Shown here piece by piece: positions 1 through 9,668 of a stretch of DNA of 64,000 bases. How positions within the stretch are numbered: the first letter of the stretch is position 1; each line of letters opens with the position of its first letter. Position numbers and translations under genes: made by a program. Below the pieces are notes generated by a model. That model did not search any database and was not told the DNA's origin. It was given only the letters and a program-made list of their open reading frames with translations. The DNA comes from Bacteroidota bacterium (lineage in GTDB: Bacteria > Bacteroidota > Bacteroidia > AKYH767-A > 2013-40CM-41-45): assembly GCA_016720655.1 (NCBI GenBank), contig JADKKE010000017.1, positions 16,513 to 80,512 on the forward strand, written 5' to 3'.

Positions 1-106
1 GGATGGATCCGGAGCTTAATTCTGCTTTGAACAAAACGCCTTGGGCAGCACTTTGGAAAAATCCAAGATAGCAGCAAAGACATATTAGTACAAGAATCTT
101 TTTCAT
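1..106 (-). CDS. N-terminal fragment of secreted protein, tandem paralog of next gene
   Basis: Only the first 35 codons are in the window. The ATG is at 104-106 on the minus strand and is followed by a typical lysine-rich, hydrophobic signal peptide (MKKILVLICLCC...) ending near SAAQ. The mature start, LFKAELSSG, closely matches LFKAEISSG in the next gene at 170-1695, so the two are tandem duplicates. The next gene carries a T9SS sorting domain, so this one probably encodes another T9SS-exported protein. The function of the mature part cannot be judged from this fragment. Confidence 0.7.
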   Translation of the reverse strand, partial: MKKILVLICLCCYLGFFQSAAQGVLFKAELSSGSI

Positions 107-169
107 TCTAAAAAGTACTTAATAAATAGGTAAGAAAAACCGATGAATTTTCTTTAACAAAATATGTAG

Positions 170-1695
170 TCAATGATGGATCACAACTAATTTTTCCCTG
201 TAGATTTTTCCTTCATCATTTTCTAAAATTAGAAAATATATTCCCGATTCGAGATTTTTTGTAGAAACAGAAATTGCTTGAGAATTACTTGCATACATAT
301 CCCATAAACAAAGTCTTCCCGATCGGTCAAAAATCTTGAGCGAACAATTTCCTGAAGATGATTTGAGTCTGATAGTAATTATATTCTCCGCAGGATTTGG
401 ATAAACTGATAGTTCAGCTTCCTTTTCAATGGATGAAAGTCCAACATAATTACATCCATCCTCGGTTGTAAATGAATATTGAAAAAAGTCTGGCAATAGT
501 TGAGTTGGAATAATATTAATAGTGTCAGCTATTAAAGTAGCTGAAAAATTCATTGATGTGAATGGTTCATTGTTTACAACTGAAATATAATTTGAATCCG
601 GCACTTCAAAACAAGGAAGATGGCCGGTTGGATCTGTTCGAACGATACATTTTGTAGTAAAGTTTGAACGCAAGTTTCCGGGAAATACCAACCCGCCCAT
701 GGAATTAAAATCATAAATATAATCTGTGTAGACAGGAAGAGCGAAAGGTTGTGATAGTACTCCACTACTATCTACTGACATCATATGTCCGCCACGAAAG
801 AATACAAGCAAGGAATCGCTTTGTGTTTTTACTAACCACATCATCTCGCCCGCATTTCGCTGAAAACGTTTTACCCAATTTACATTTCCGGTAGTGAGAT
901 TAATTTTGGAAATAATATTATCTCCACTACTGGTTTGCTCACACCAAGCTAAGGTGTAGATAAAGTTATCCCTTATTTGGATTGAATGGAGCCAGCTGTT
1001 GCTGCAATTTACATTGATAAGGCGTGTCCAAATTGTTGAAAAATTCATATCGCACAGCATAAGCCAGGAAGCATGATATCCGGTTGGTGAATAACTGGCA
1101 GCACCATGAATTAAAATTTGACCGGAATTCAAATAGACCGCATTTTGAATGCTCAGTAGAGTGTCACTTAGTGAGTCCAGATGGTACGAATGAATAATGT
1201 TGAGTGATGTGTCTGCTACAGCTATAAATTCACCTGAATTTGTAACGTATTGTATCAATACATTTGAGTCATTGAAAACTTGAAGTGTATGAATCCAGAT
1301 ATTTGAGGGATCGGTGAAAATTTGTATGCATTCATATAATTTCCAACTGAATCAATTCGCAATAAATTATGATGGGAGTTTGCTGTTAATAAAAACTGTT
1401 TACCCGGAAGCTCTACAGCTGGGGAAATATCCATATTCCCAGCATTTTCAACATACCGTGAAACTCTATTCCAAAGAAAATTTCCAGATGAATCCAGTAA
1501 TGCAAACCCAAGTTGATTCGAGTCTGATACAAAAGCATAAAAAAAGCCGTTGTCTTTTGTTTGTAAAAGCGCTCTATCGCCGCGGATTAATCCGGAACTT
1601 ATTTCCGCTTTGAATAAAGCATTTTGAGCAAAAATGTTTACATCGAATAAACAAAAAAGCAGACTCAGCAGGAATATTCTTTTTTTCATTTGCAA
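170..1695 (-). CDS. Secreted beta-propeller-like protein with T9SS type A domain (frameshifted)
   Basis: The first part (1255-1695) has a signal peptide (MKKRIFLLSLLFCLF...FAQ) and the second (170-1258) ends in a T9SS type A sorting domain (SVYPNPAENIITIRL, then GIYFLIL and a basic end). Past the apparent stop of the first part, the second frame extends upstream without a stop to about 1318, reading FTDPSNIWIHTLQV. One base missing in the aaaTTTT run near 1317-1323 therefore splits a single gene of about 508 aa. The middle has repeated stretches of the type seen in propeller proteins (GNVNWVKRF, DSSGVLSQPF), but no family is certain. It should be exported through the outer membrane and anchored or released. 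The fragment at 1-106 is a paralog. Confidence 0.7.
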
Positions 1696-1911
1696 AAATG
1701 ATCAATAAATGTACCCAATAAATTACTTGATAAATCGGAAATGTGGTGAATCAATTGAATTTTGATGTGAAATTGATTTCAAAAGGAAGTTAGATGTATT
1801 TTGAAATGGATTTCTTAAAAAGAGTTAAGAACGACTTCGTTTTCAGAAATCTTCAGGAGAATCCAAAAAAATGATTCATCTTTAGTCCGATCAAAAAAAT
1901 CATACATCTGA

Positions 1912-4900
1912 ATGAAACAGCTCTACTTAATTGTCCTGGGTATTGGAATCGTATTCTCTGCCTTTTCGCAGACTCAAAAAAAGACCGAATCATCCTCTCA
2001 AAAAAGCGACTCCTGGAAATCAGGGACCTTCAATGGTCTCAAGTTCCGCAGTATCGGGCCTGCTGTGACTTCCGGGCGTGTGGTCGATTTTGCTGTTAAT
2101 CCCGCCAACCCTAAAACCTATTTCGTTGCTGCAGCATGCGGTGGTGTATGGAAAACAGAAAACGCAGGAATTACCTATGAGCCTGTGTTCGATGGAGAAG
2201 GGTCTTATTCTATAGGTTGTGTAGAAATCGATCCGACAAATCCGAATGTAATCTGGGTCGGTAGTGGAGAAAATAACAACCAACGTAGCGTTGCTTACGG
2301 TGATGGTGTTTACAAATCTGAAGATGGAGGGAAATCCTGGAATAATGTGGGTTTGAAAACTTCCGAACACATCGGAATGATAGCCATTGACCCTTCGAAT
2401 TCCAATATTGTTTATGTCGCTGCTTATGGTCCTTTGTGGAGCGCCGGTGGAGAACGGGGAATTTACAAAACCACCGATGGAGGGAAATCATGGAAGCGGA
2501 TATTTTATGTAAGCGAGAACACCGGATTCAATGAGATCCATCTTGACCCACGGAATTCAAATGTCTTGTATGCAACATCCCATCAGCGAAGAAGGCAGGT
2601 GTATACCTACATCAATGGCGGACCGGAATCAAATATTTTTAAAAGTACAGATGGCGGTATGAACTGGGATACATTGTCTAACGGACTGCCAAAGGATGTA
2701 GACAAAGGCCGCATTGGACTTTCTATTTCTCCTGCAAATCCCGATTATATCTATGCAATTATTGAAGCCGGAGATAAAAAAGGAGGAGTTTATCGTTCCA
2801 CAGATCGTGGTGCAAGCTGGGAAAAACGTTGTGATAACACGACATCAGGAAATTATTATCAGGAAATATTCTGCGATCCGAAGGATGTTGAAAAAGTATA
2901 TTATGTTGACTTTTGGGTAATGGTTTCTACCAATGGTGGAAAATCATTTGAAAAAATTGGAGAAAAATACAAGCACGTCGACAATCATGCATTGTGGATC
3001 AATCCGGCAGATCCCAATCAATTGATGGTTGGTTGTGATGGTGGAATTTACAATACAAATGATGCCGGTGCCAATTGGGAATTCAGATCCAATCTTCCTG
3101 TCACACAATTTTATAAAGTTTCTACCGACAATGCTGTTCCGTTTTACAATGTCTTTGGAGGAACACAAGACAACAATTCTCTCGTCGGGCCCTCACGCAC
3201 AATTAGTTCAAACGGGATTACCAATTCAGACTGGAAAATAACCCTCGAAGGAGATGGTTTCGAAACACAGGTGGATCCGGAGAATCCGGATATTGTTTAT
3301 CCGCAGGCTCAATATGGTGGAATCGCCCGATACGACAAGAAAAGTGGTGAAGTTGTAGACATCAAACCCATAGAAGGGGAAGGCGAACCGGCATTTCGTT
3401 GGAATTGGGATTCGCCTTTGCTGATCTCTTCACATAAACACACACGCCTTTATTTCGCTGCGAACAAACTTTTCAAAAGTGATGATATGGGCAATACATG
3501 GCAAACTATCAGTGGTGATTTATCGCGTCAAATTGATCGCAACAAATTGCCTGTCATGGGAAAAGTCTGGGGTATGGATGCCTTGTCAAAAAACGGATCC
3601 ACCGACATCTATGGAAACATTGTCTCTATCGCGGAATCTAAATTTGATGAGAATCACCTTGTCATTGGAACGGATGACGGACTCATTCAGGTGACGAAAG
3701 ACGGAGGAAAAAACTGGACGAAAATTGATAATATCCCGGGAGTTCCGGAGCGTACTTATGTGAATCAGATCATCGCATCGCAACACGACAAAGGTGTTTT
3801 CTATGCAACCTTCAATCATCACCGCTATGGTAATTTCAAGCCTTTTGTATTCAAAAGTAAAGACGGCGGAATGTCATGGTCTCCGATCCAGGGAAATCTA
3901 CCTGAGCGAGGCAGTGTCTATTCAATTGCCGAAGATCATGTGAATCCTGATTTGCTTTTCGCGGGAACGGAGTTCGGTATATTTTTTACCAATGATGGAG
4001 GCGTGCAATGGACACAATTGAAAAGTGGTCTGCCTACAATTGCAATTCGGGATATCGAAATTCAGAAAAGAGAAAATGATTTGGTGCTCGCATCTTTTGG
4101 CCGCGGTTTTTATATTCTTGATGATTACACGCCTTTGCGGACAATCACCAAAGCGGATTTGACGAAAGAGGCATGGATTGCACCCATCAAGGATTCGTGG
4201 ATGTTTAATGAGTCCCGTTCCTGGGGAGCTCCGTTAAAAGGATTTCAGGGAGAAAGTTTTTTCTCTGTTCCAAATCCGAAAGTAGGAGCTGTGTTCACGT
4301 ATTATTTGAAGGATGATTTGAAAACGATGAAAGAGAAACGTAAGGAATTGGAAAAAGAAAAAATCAAAGCAAGTCAGCCTCTTACTTATCCTTCTGCTGA
4401 TTCCATTCGTCTGGAAGACAATTATCCGGATCCATACCTCTTGTTTACTGTTAGCGATGAAGGAGGAAATGTGATCAGGAAATTGAAAGCTCCTGCGAAA
4501 AAAGGAATGAGCAGAATTGTGTGGGATTTCAGGTACAATTCTCCCGGACTAATTAACTTCAATACACCGGATCCTTCAAACCCCTATGATGTACCGGAAA
4601 TAGGCTATGCTGCAATGCCCGGTAAATACAAAGTTTCACTGAGTAAATTTGAGGATGGTAAATTATCAGAGCTTGTTTCACCACAGTCCTTTACAGTAAA
4701 ATCACTGAATGCAGCGACGCTTCCGGCTACAGATAAAAAGGCATTCGATGATTTTTGCAGGAAGGTAAGTGAGATACGCAGGGCTACAGCCGCAGCGGAT
4801 GCTTACCGTGGAGAACTTCAGGGTAAAATGAAATTCATCAAACAAGCGATCATTGAAACGCCTGCTCAAGTATCCACTGAAATTGCATCGGTGAAGGATA

Positions 4901-5205
4901 TCGAAAAGCGCCTGGCAGAAATAAACCTTCAACTCAATGGCGATGCAAGTCTGGCACGCAGAGAATTTGAAACACCTCCTTCCATCAGTTCACGGATTTC
5001 CTCCATTGAAAGCACAATGTGGAGTGTAAGCTCTGCACCAACGCAAACGTTTCTTCGTTCTTACGAAACAGCCGGAAAACAATTCGCTAAAGTGTTGGAT
5101 GAACTCAAGAAACTGGATACAGATGTACGGAAGCTGGAGGATATGTTAGAGATGAATAAAGCGCCGTATACACCGGGAAGGATTCCGGAATGGAAGATGA
5201 ATTGA
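1912..5205 (+). CDS. Secreted Asp-box (BNR/VPS10-like) beta-propeller protein
   Basis: This 1097-aa protein starts with a signal peptide (MKQLYLIVLGIGIVFSAFSQ). Between roughly residues 110 and 730 it has ten or so Asp-box motifs of the S-x-D-x-G-x-x-W type, for example KSEDGGKSWNNV, KTTDGGKSWKRI, KSKDGGMSWSPI and FTNDGGVQWTQL. Asp-boxes sit on propeller blades in sialidases, sortilin/VPS10 and xyloglucanase-type hydrolases. No sialidase-type catalytic set is evident, so an enzymatic role is not claimed. The last 350 residues are charged and partly helical, with no T9SS sorting domain. Large proteins of this kind are common in Bacteroidota and are often labelled glycosyl hydrolase without proof. 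It appears monocistronic; the next gene starts about 125 bp downstream. Confidence 0.8.
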   Translation: MKQLYLIVLGIGIVFSAFSQTQKKTESSSQKSDSWKSGTFNGLKFRSIGPAVTSGRVVDFAVNPANPKTYFVAAACGGVWKTENAGITYEPVFDGEGSYSIGCVEIDPTNPNVIWVGSGENNNQRSVAYGDGVYKSEDGGKSWNNVGLKTSEHIGMIAIDPSNSNIVYVAAYGPLWSAGGERGIYKTTDGGKSWKRIFYVSENTGFNEIHLDPRNSNVLYATSHQRRRQVYTYINGGPESNIFKSTDGGMNWDTLSNGLPKDVDKGRIGLSISPANPDYIYAIIEAGDKKGGVYRSTDRGASWEKRCDNTTSGNYYQEIFCDPKDVEKVYYVDFWVMVSTNGGKSFEKIGEKYKHVDNHALWINPADPNQLMVGCDGGIYNTNDAGANWEFRSNLPVTQFYKVSTDNAVPFYNVFGGTQDNNSLVGPSRTISSNGITNSDWKITLEGDGFETQVDPENPDIVYPQAQYGGIARYDKKSGEVVDIKPIEGEGEPAFRWNWDSPLLISSHKHTRLYFAANKLFKSDDMGNTWQTISGDLSRQIDRNKLPVMGKVWGMDALSKNGSTDIYGNIVSIAESKFDENHLVIGTDDGLIQVTKDGGKNWTKIDNIPGVPERTYVNQIIASQHDKGVFYATFNHHRYGNFKPFVFKSKDGGMSWSPIQGNLPERGSVYSIAEDHVNPDLLFAGTEFGIFFTNDGGVQWTQLKSGLPTIAIRDIEIQKRENDLVLASFGRGFYILDDYTPLRTITKADLTKEAWIAPIKDSWMFNESRSWGAPLKGFQGESFFSVPNPKVGAVFTYYLKDDLKTMKEKRKELEKEKIKASQPLTYPSADSIRLEDNYPDPYLLFTVSDEGGNVIRKLKAPAKKGMSRIVWDFRYNSPGLINFNTPDPSNPYDVPEIGYAAMPGKYKVSLSKFEDGKLSELVSPQSFTVKSLNAATLPATDKKAFDDFCRKVSEIRRATAAADAYRGELQGKMKFIKQAIIETPAQVSTEIASVKDIEKRLAEINLQLNGDASLARREFETPPSISSRISSIESTMWSVSSAPTQTFLRSYETAGKQFAKVLDELKKLDTDVRKLEDMLEMNKAPYTPGRIPEWKMN

Positions 5206-5330
5206 TTAGCGACATGTTGGGTTTCTGACCAGGAATTAGCTGGAATTTCTTCGGGGAATCCGGCTAAGAATCCTGCATTGTGAGAAATGTTTTTTTGCAG
5301 GAATCAAACAATTCCTTAGGTTTACCTGTG

Positions 5331-5903
5331 ATGGGAAAATCGAAAGGGAAAAAGAATATACATGTTAGTGTAAACAGAAAAACGCAAACAGGTTTGGCGA
5401 AGCGAAAACCTGTTTTGATGTTTATTTTCTTCTTTGCCTTCAATATGGCTTTGTTCTATGTCGTATGGCTTTCCGGTTATTTTAATGCGAATATCCATCC
5501 CCGAATCAGTTCAATGTATGCTCACCTTAGTAGTATTCTTTTAAACTTTCTAAACCAGGGCACATCAGCAATTCAGGATACAGTCAATTCAACTGCGTAT
5601 ACAATCCGGATTAACCGTGGATGTGATGCCGTTGAAGCCATGGCTTTATTTGCTTCTGCGTTGTTGGCCTTTCCTGCTGCAGGGAAAAAGAAATTCTTCG
5701 GACTTGTAAAAGGACTAGCCTTTTTATTTGTATTGAACCTTATTCGTATTGCCAGTTTGTTTTTAACAGGAAGATATTATCCTGAATATTTTGATTTTAT
5801 CCATGTAGAAATTTGGCAAATTCTTTTTATTATCTTTTCTCTTGGTCTATGGATGTTTTGGGCAAAATCTCAGACTGAAAAAAAACCTGTCCTTGAAAAA
5901 TAA
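5331..5903 (+). CDS. xrtH: Exosortase H-like transpeptidase (exosortase/archaeosortase family)
   Basis: Multi-pass inner-membrane protein of 190 aa from the ATG at 5331; an in-frame GTG at 5280 would add 17 residues. It has the exosortase catalytic triad in order: Cys98 in RGCDAVEAM, Arg139 in LNLIRI and His158 in DFIHVEIWQ, with hydrophobic segments before, between and after. Exosortases cleave a C-terminal PEP- or IPTL-type signal and transfer the protein to an envelope acceptor. XrtH is the subtype specific for IPTLxxWG-CTERM signals, and the next secreted protein (6808-8872) ends in exactly such a signal, which fixes the subtype better than the enzyme sequence alone. The start of its partner gene overlaps or abuts its end. 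Confidence 0.85.
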   Translation: MGKSKGKKNIHVSVNRKTQTGLAKRKPVLMFIFFFAFNMALFYVVWLSGYFNANIHPRISSMYAHLSSILLNFLNQGTSAIQDTVNSTAYTIRINRGCDAVEAMALFASALLAFPAAGKKKFFGLVKGLAFLFVLNLIRIASLFLTGRYYPEYFDFIHVEIWQILFIIFSLGLWMFWAKSQTEKKPVLEK

Positions 5904-6462
5904 AAAACTACCATGGTTTCTTGTCAAGGTAATGCTACTCTATGTATTGCTCACACTTCCTGTAAGCTTCCTGGAAAGTGCGTATCGAAATTTCTACATG
6001 GGAATCTCCCGAGCTTTTTTTAAGGAAATTCACGGCACCGGATTCGTTCGTTTTTTAACTGATAAAAATCCATCCATCACACATTTGCAAGTTGGAAATA
6101 CGGCTATCCGCCAGAGCGATGGAACCGGACGCGCTGCGCTCACGGATGTAAACACACGGATCCGGGGATATTTACCCACAGCATTGTTGTTCTCCCTCAT
6201 CCTGGCTGGTTCTCTGACCTGGAAAAGAAAATTGACAGATCTATTACTCGGCTTTACAGTGATTACACTTTTTGTGATGTTCAAACAATGGATTCATATC
6301 CTGTATGTGTACAGTGTAAATTCATACCTGAACTTATATTCATTTGGGTCTTATCAAAAAAAAGTGATTGAATTCGGATATGAAAACTTTAATCACTACC
6401 GTAGGGCCATCGCTTTTTGTTGTTTTGTTGATCTGGCTCATCCTCACATTAAGGGGAAATAG
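5893..6462 (+). CDS. Probable exosortase H-associated membrane protein
   Basis: The reading frame overlaps the end of the exosortase gene, so the two are translationally coupled. A TTG at 5893 gives 189 aa starting LKNKKLPW; an upstream ATG at 5842 is in frame but reads antiparallel to the sense of the exosortase C-terminus. The protein has an N-terminal membrane segment (WFLVKVMLLYVLLTLPVSF), a periplasmic part of about 80 residues and two more membrane segments (LPTALLFSLILAG, LLLGFTVITLFVMF). Its place and topology fit the membrane proteins known to accompany XrtH. The last 22 residues look unlike a protein end. Removing one G from the GGG at 6404-6406 would instead give a final membrane segment, LFVVLLIWLILTLRGN, ending at 6508. 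A frameshift or an overlapping small gene is therefore likely. Confidence 0.6.
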   Translation: MKNKKLPWFLVKVMLLYVLLTLPVSFLESAYRNFYMGISRAFFKEIHGTGFVRFLTDKNPSITHLQVGNTAIRQSDGTGRAALTDVNTRIRGYLPTALLFSLILAGSLTWKRKLTDLLLGFTVITLFVMFKQWIHILYVYSVNSYLNLYSFGSYQKKVIEFGYENFNHYRRAIAFCCFVDLAHPHIKGK

Positions 6463-6508
6463 CATTTCTCAAATCCTTCAGGCGGAAAAAAATCAAACTA
6501 ATTCCTGA
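6380..6508 (+). CDS. Overlapping 42-aa membrane peptide ORF, or frameshifted end of preceding gene
   Basis: ATG at 6380 opens a frame of 42 codons containing one strong transmembrane segment (LFVVLLIWLILTLRG). It overlaps the last 83 bases of the preceding gene in another frame and its stop lies inside the terminator-like hairpin that follows. It may be a real small membrane protein. It may also be the true C-terminus of the exosortase-associated protein after a single-base error in GGG at 6404-6406. The second reading is slightly preferred, because other genes here show the same kind of error. Confidence 0.35.
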   Translation: MKTLITTVGPSLFVVLLIWLILTLRGNSISQILQAEKNQTNS

Positions 6509-6526
6509 AGGATTTGCCGGGTTTTT
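6471..6526 (+). terminator. Hairpin terminator after the exosortase operon
   Basis: A perfect 12-bp inverted repeat (AAATCCTTCAGG at 6471-6482 and CCTGAAGGATTT at 6504-6515) encloses a 21-nt loop. A T6 run follows at 6522-6526 after a GC-rich GCCGGG. This fits a factor-independent terminator closing the exosortase operon. Confidence 0.6.
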
Positions 6527-6612
6527 TGTTCCGGCCTTTGGAAACCTCCCATTTGCAAGGAAATGCATTAAAAGAACAAGCATTCTGAATTTTGATTTTC
6601 CGGATAATATTC

Positions 6613-6620
6613 TATCTTTG
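6613..6620 (+). promoter_or_regulatory. Bacteroidota-type -7 box TATCTTTG
   Basis: TATCTTTG matches the TAnnTTTG -7 consensus of the primary Bacteroidota sigma factor, with a TTTTG about 22 bases upstream. The next start codon is at 6808, so the leader would be about 180 nt, unusually long. It holds a possible CCCTG/CAGGG stem near 6632-6658. No known riboswitch was recognised. Confidence 0.45.
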
Positions 6621-6807
6621 GTCATGCCAGGTCCCTGAAACAGGCCGGAAATACAGGGATTTCAGTATATCACGTATTATCGAAATTATTCCAACAAAAT
6701 TTATATTCATTTCTTTCACTGAATTTTATTACGGATTTCTTGATCGTTCCTCATCGCCTGATAATTAAATTTCCGTTCAACATTTTTTAAAATAAAAATA
6801 TCATCCC

Positions 6808-8872
6808 ATGAAAAAAATGTATACTCTTCGTTGTTCTGTTTTGCTGCATTGTACTTTCAGCAAATTCACAAAATTATCGTTTATGGGCGACGTATTATGG
6901 TGGAAGTGGGCTTGATGCCGGCTATAATCTCACTACTGATATTGCAGGGAATGTATACCTGACGGGGCAAACTGAAAGTGTAAGCGGGATTGCAACTGCA
7001 GGAGCACATCAACTGACTTCAGGTGGCGGTGGAACAGATGCTTATCTCGTAAAATTTGATGGAGCAGGGAACAGATTATGGGCGACATATTATGGTGGTT
7101 CCGGTTCAGATTATGGTTTTGGTGTAAAAGTGGATGGAGCTGGAAATGTCTACATGACGGGTTATACTTCAAGTACAGATAGTATTGCTTCTCCGGGATC
7201 GTATCAAACAACAATGAATGGAACAACCGATGCTTTTATCGTAAAATTCAATGCAAGTGGTGTTCGTCTTTGGGGTTCTTATTATGGAGGAGTTTTTTTT
7301 GATCAGGGAATGAATATTGCATTTGATGCAACGAACAATGTTTACCTCGCAGGATATACAGTCAGTACAACCAATATTGCTTCGCCCGGAGCCTATCAAA
7401 CAACTTACGGCGGCGGCGGTTCCGATGCATTTCTCGCGAAGTTCAGCAGCAGCGGAGCATTTCAATGGGGCACTTATCTCGGAGGTGTAAATGAAGAAGG
7501 GAATATGGATATCGCATCCGATACTTCCGGAAATGTGGTGCTCGCCGGTTATACTGCCAGTCCGTCCGGAATATCTACTCCGGGTAGTTTTCAAAATACA
7601 TATGGTGGTGGACAGGATGCTTATGTAGCTAAATTCAACGGATCCGGAAATCTTCTTTGGTCAACGTATTACGGTGGTGTAAATCTTGAATATGGATTTG
7701 GAATTGCTGTTGGGCCGGGAAATGTGATCTATCTCGGCGGACAAACATTCAGTCCAACCGGAATTGCTTCGGGCGGATTTCAGAATACACCCGGTGGCGG
7801 TGGTTTAGCGGATGCCTTTCTTGTAAAGTTTGATTCCAATGGAAACCGAATCTGGGGAACTTATTATGGAGGATCCGGAACGGAAGAAGGTAACGATGTT
7901 GCTGTCAATTCCTATGGAGATGTATTTCTTGCCGGTGATGCTTACAGTTTGAACATAGGAAATTGTATAGCTACGAATTATGGATTTCAAACCAGTTTGG
8001 TTGGTTCTGAAAACTATTTCCTTGCCGCTTTTTTACCATCCGGACAAAGAGTAAGTTCAACCTATTACGGACGTGTTCACGAAGAGGAAGGGCATGTTAC
8101 AGTGAATAGTTTTGGCGATATCTATATGGCAGGTTACACACCAACAACCACCGGTGTTACTTCCGGAGGATTCCAGAATACATATGGTGGAGGATTGTAC
8201 GATGCACTGCTTGTCAAATTTGCAGCGGCGATTCCACACGAGCCGATACCTGTTCCCAATGATAGCTTACCACCGACTCCGCCATCACCTACGACATCCC
8301 CAGTCATTATCACTTGCGTTGATATTTTTAATGGAGGAGGAATTTCATGGACAAATGTTGCGTTAAAGAATTTTTCTCCAGGGACCACATTGCCTGCTTC
8401 CGGATCCAGCATAATTACATTCACCTGCGATTTCAGCGCAAGCTATTCCAGTAGTGGGCCAACGGTCTTTGTAACAGCTCCCGCAACAGTAAAGATGAAA
8501 GTAGATTTCTCTTCTGTTTCAGGAACTTCGCGTGTTTATGATGTTGAAATATTGCAATTGGATATTGCCGGAGGCACTTTGCCAACCGGTATGCTGCTCA
8601 GAGAAAGCCCAACCAGGATTTCTCCGGGAGAACTTATTATTGCCGACAATGGTGGAGGGCAATATCTTTTGTCCGGTTCATTTATTGCATTTACTGAACT
8701 GAGTTCCGACAATGGCGAAAATTGGCAAGCGAATAGCGCACCATTAGCACGGTTGGTGTTTGAAAATGGAATCTCCGCTGCAATTCCTACACTTGGTGAA
8801 TGGGGATTGATCTGCTTGGGAATTTTGATGCTTGGGTTTGGTGTGTTTTATATTCAAAGCAAAGGATCCTGA
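6808..8872 (+). CDS. Secreted SBBP-repeat beta-propeller with IPTL-CTERM sorting signal (frameshifted start)
   Basis: With one A removed from the A7 tract at 6811-6817, the ATG at 6808 reads into a textbook signal peptide (MKKCILFVVLFCCIVLSANS) and then without a stop to 8872, about 687 aa. As given, the long frame has no start before 7130. The mature part has eight or so SBBP repeats of about 50 residues (WGTYYGG...GNVYLAGYT...DAFLVKF). A proline-rich linker (PIPVPNDSLPPTPPSP) and a beta-rich domain follow. The end is IPTLGEWGLICLGILMLGFG plus a short tail, the IPTL-CTERM signal processed by exosortase H. The exosortase genes lie just upstream, so this is their probable cognate surface substrate. 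Confidence 0.8.
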
Positions 8873-9182
8873 GGAATTAAATGTTCATTTATTTTTTCAC
8901 GAAGAAAGTTGTCGGAAGTACTGTTGCCAAAAAAATTTGGTAACAGTTCAGCATCAATTTCAATAATAGAACAAAGCTTCAATCCTGGAGAAAATCTGGA
9001 TTGTCATATTTAAAAATATTTTTTTTAATCTTTTCATCACTTTGCTCTTTTCGAATTCTTTTCTCTGCATGAATTTTTACGTGTACGGTTGCAGAAATCC
9101 TTGAGTTTATAAAATATTTTATATTCTGGAACGGTTTTTATGAATGTATACTGTATCGTATAAATTCATAAAAAAAACTCTT
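8873..9182. other. Intergenic region without gene
   Basis: About 310 bases of AT-rich DNA between the IPTL-CTERM gene and the DUF4199 gene. It has several T-runs but no coding frame with a plausible start, no clear hairpin terminator and no copy of the direct-repeat operator found further downstream. Confidence 0.5.
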
Positions 9183-9668
9183 ATGAAAGAATCTGAAATT
9201 ACAATTCAGCAAACAGGGCTCAAAGCAGGTTTGCTCAATGCTACTGCGTTAATCTTGTATTTCATGTTGATGAGGTGGATGAATTGGACCGGCAGCGCTA
9301 CTGCCTGGGGATTCAACTTCATTATTCTGTTGACTGGAATAACGCTTACCTATCGATTTTACAGAAGCAAAACGCAGCCGAACATCGATTATTTACCCGG
9401 TATGATGTTGGGATTTGAAACGACAATGGTCACGGTCATTGCCTTTACCTTGTTTGTATTCCTCTATTTTACCTCTGTAAGTCCGGCATTACTGGATTCT
9501 CTTGGTGATAATGTTCTTTTCATGAAAAAGAATGTGTCTCCAGCCAGTGCAGCTATTTCGACATTCGTGGAAGGCTTGAGTTCCGGCGTTATCATCTCCT
9601 TCACGATGATGCAATATTACCGGTCCGGTTTCCGTAGGACAAGAATGGAAAAGAGCCTACAAGGTTGA
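9183..9668 (+). CDS. DUF4199 family membrane protein, copy 1
   Basis: 161 aa from the ATG at 9183; an in-frame upstream extension to 9144 lacks support. Four hydrophobic segments are visible: LLNATALILYFMLM, WGFNFIILLTGITLTY, FETTMVTVIAFTLFVFLYF and AISTFVEGLSSGVIISF. The pattern and length match the DUF4199 family of small Bacteroidota inner-membrane proteins, whose function is unknown. A close paralog is at 15929-16456: both keep GSGTAWGFNF or GSATAWGFNF, TYRxYRSxTxPNIDY and SSGVIISF-x-MMQYYxSGF. Each copy heads a set of very small genes, so the sets appear to have been duplicated together. Confidence 0.8.
   Translation: MKESEITIQQTGLKAGLLNATALILYFMLMRWMNWTGSATAWGFNFIILLTGITLTYRFYRSKTQPNIDYLPGMMLGFETTMVTVIAFTLFVFLYFTSVSPALLDSLGDNVLFMKKNVSPASAAISTFVEGLSSGVIISFTMMQYYRSGFRRTRMEKSLQG

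Noticed and set aside
1912..5205. Assignment of the Asp-box protein as a sialidase or glycosyl hydrolase
   Set aside because: Asp-boxes alone are structural; no catalytic Arg triad or Glu/Tyr pair typical of sialidases was seen.
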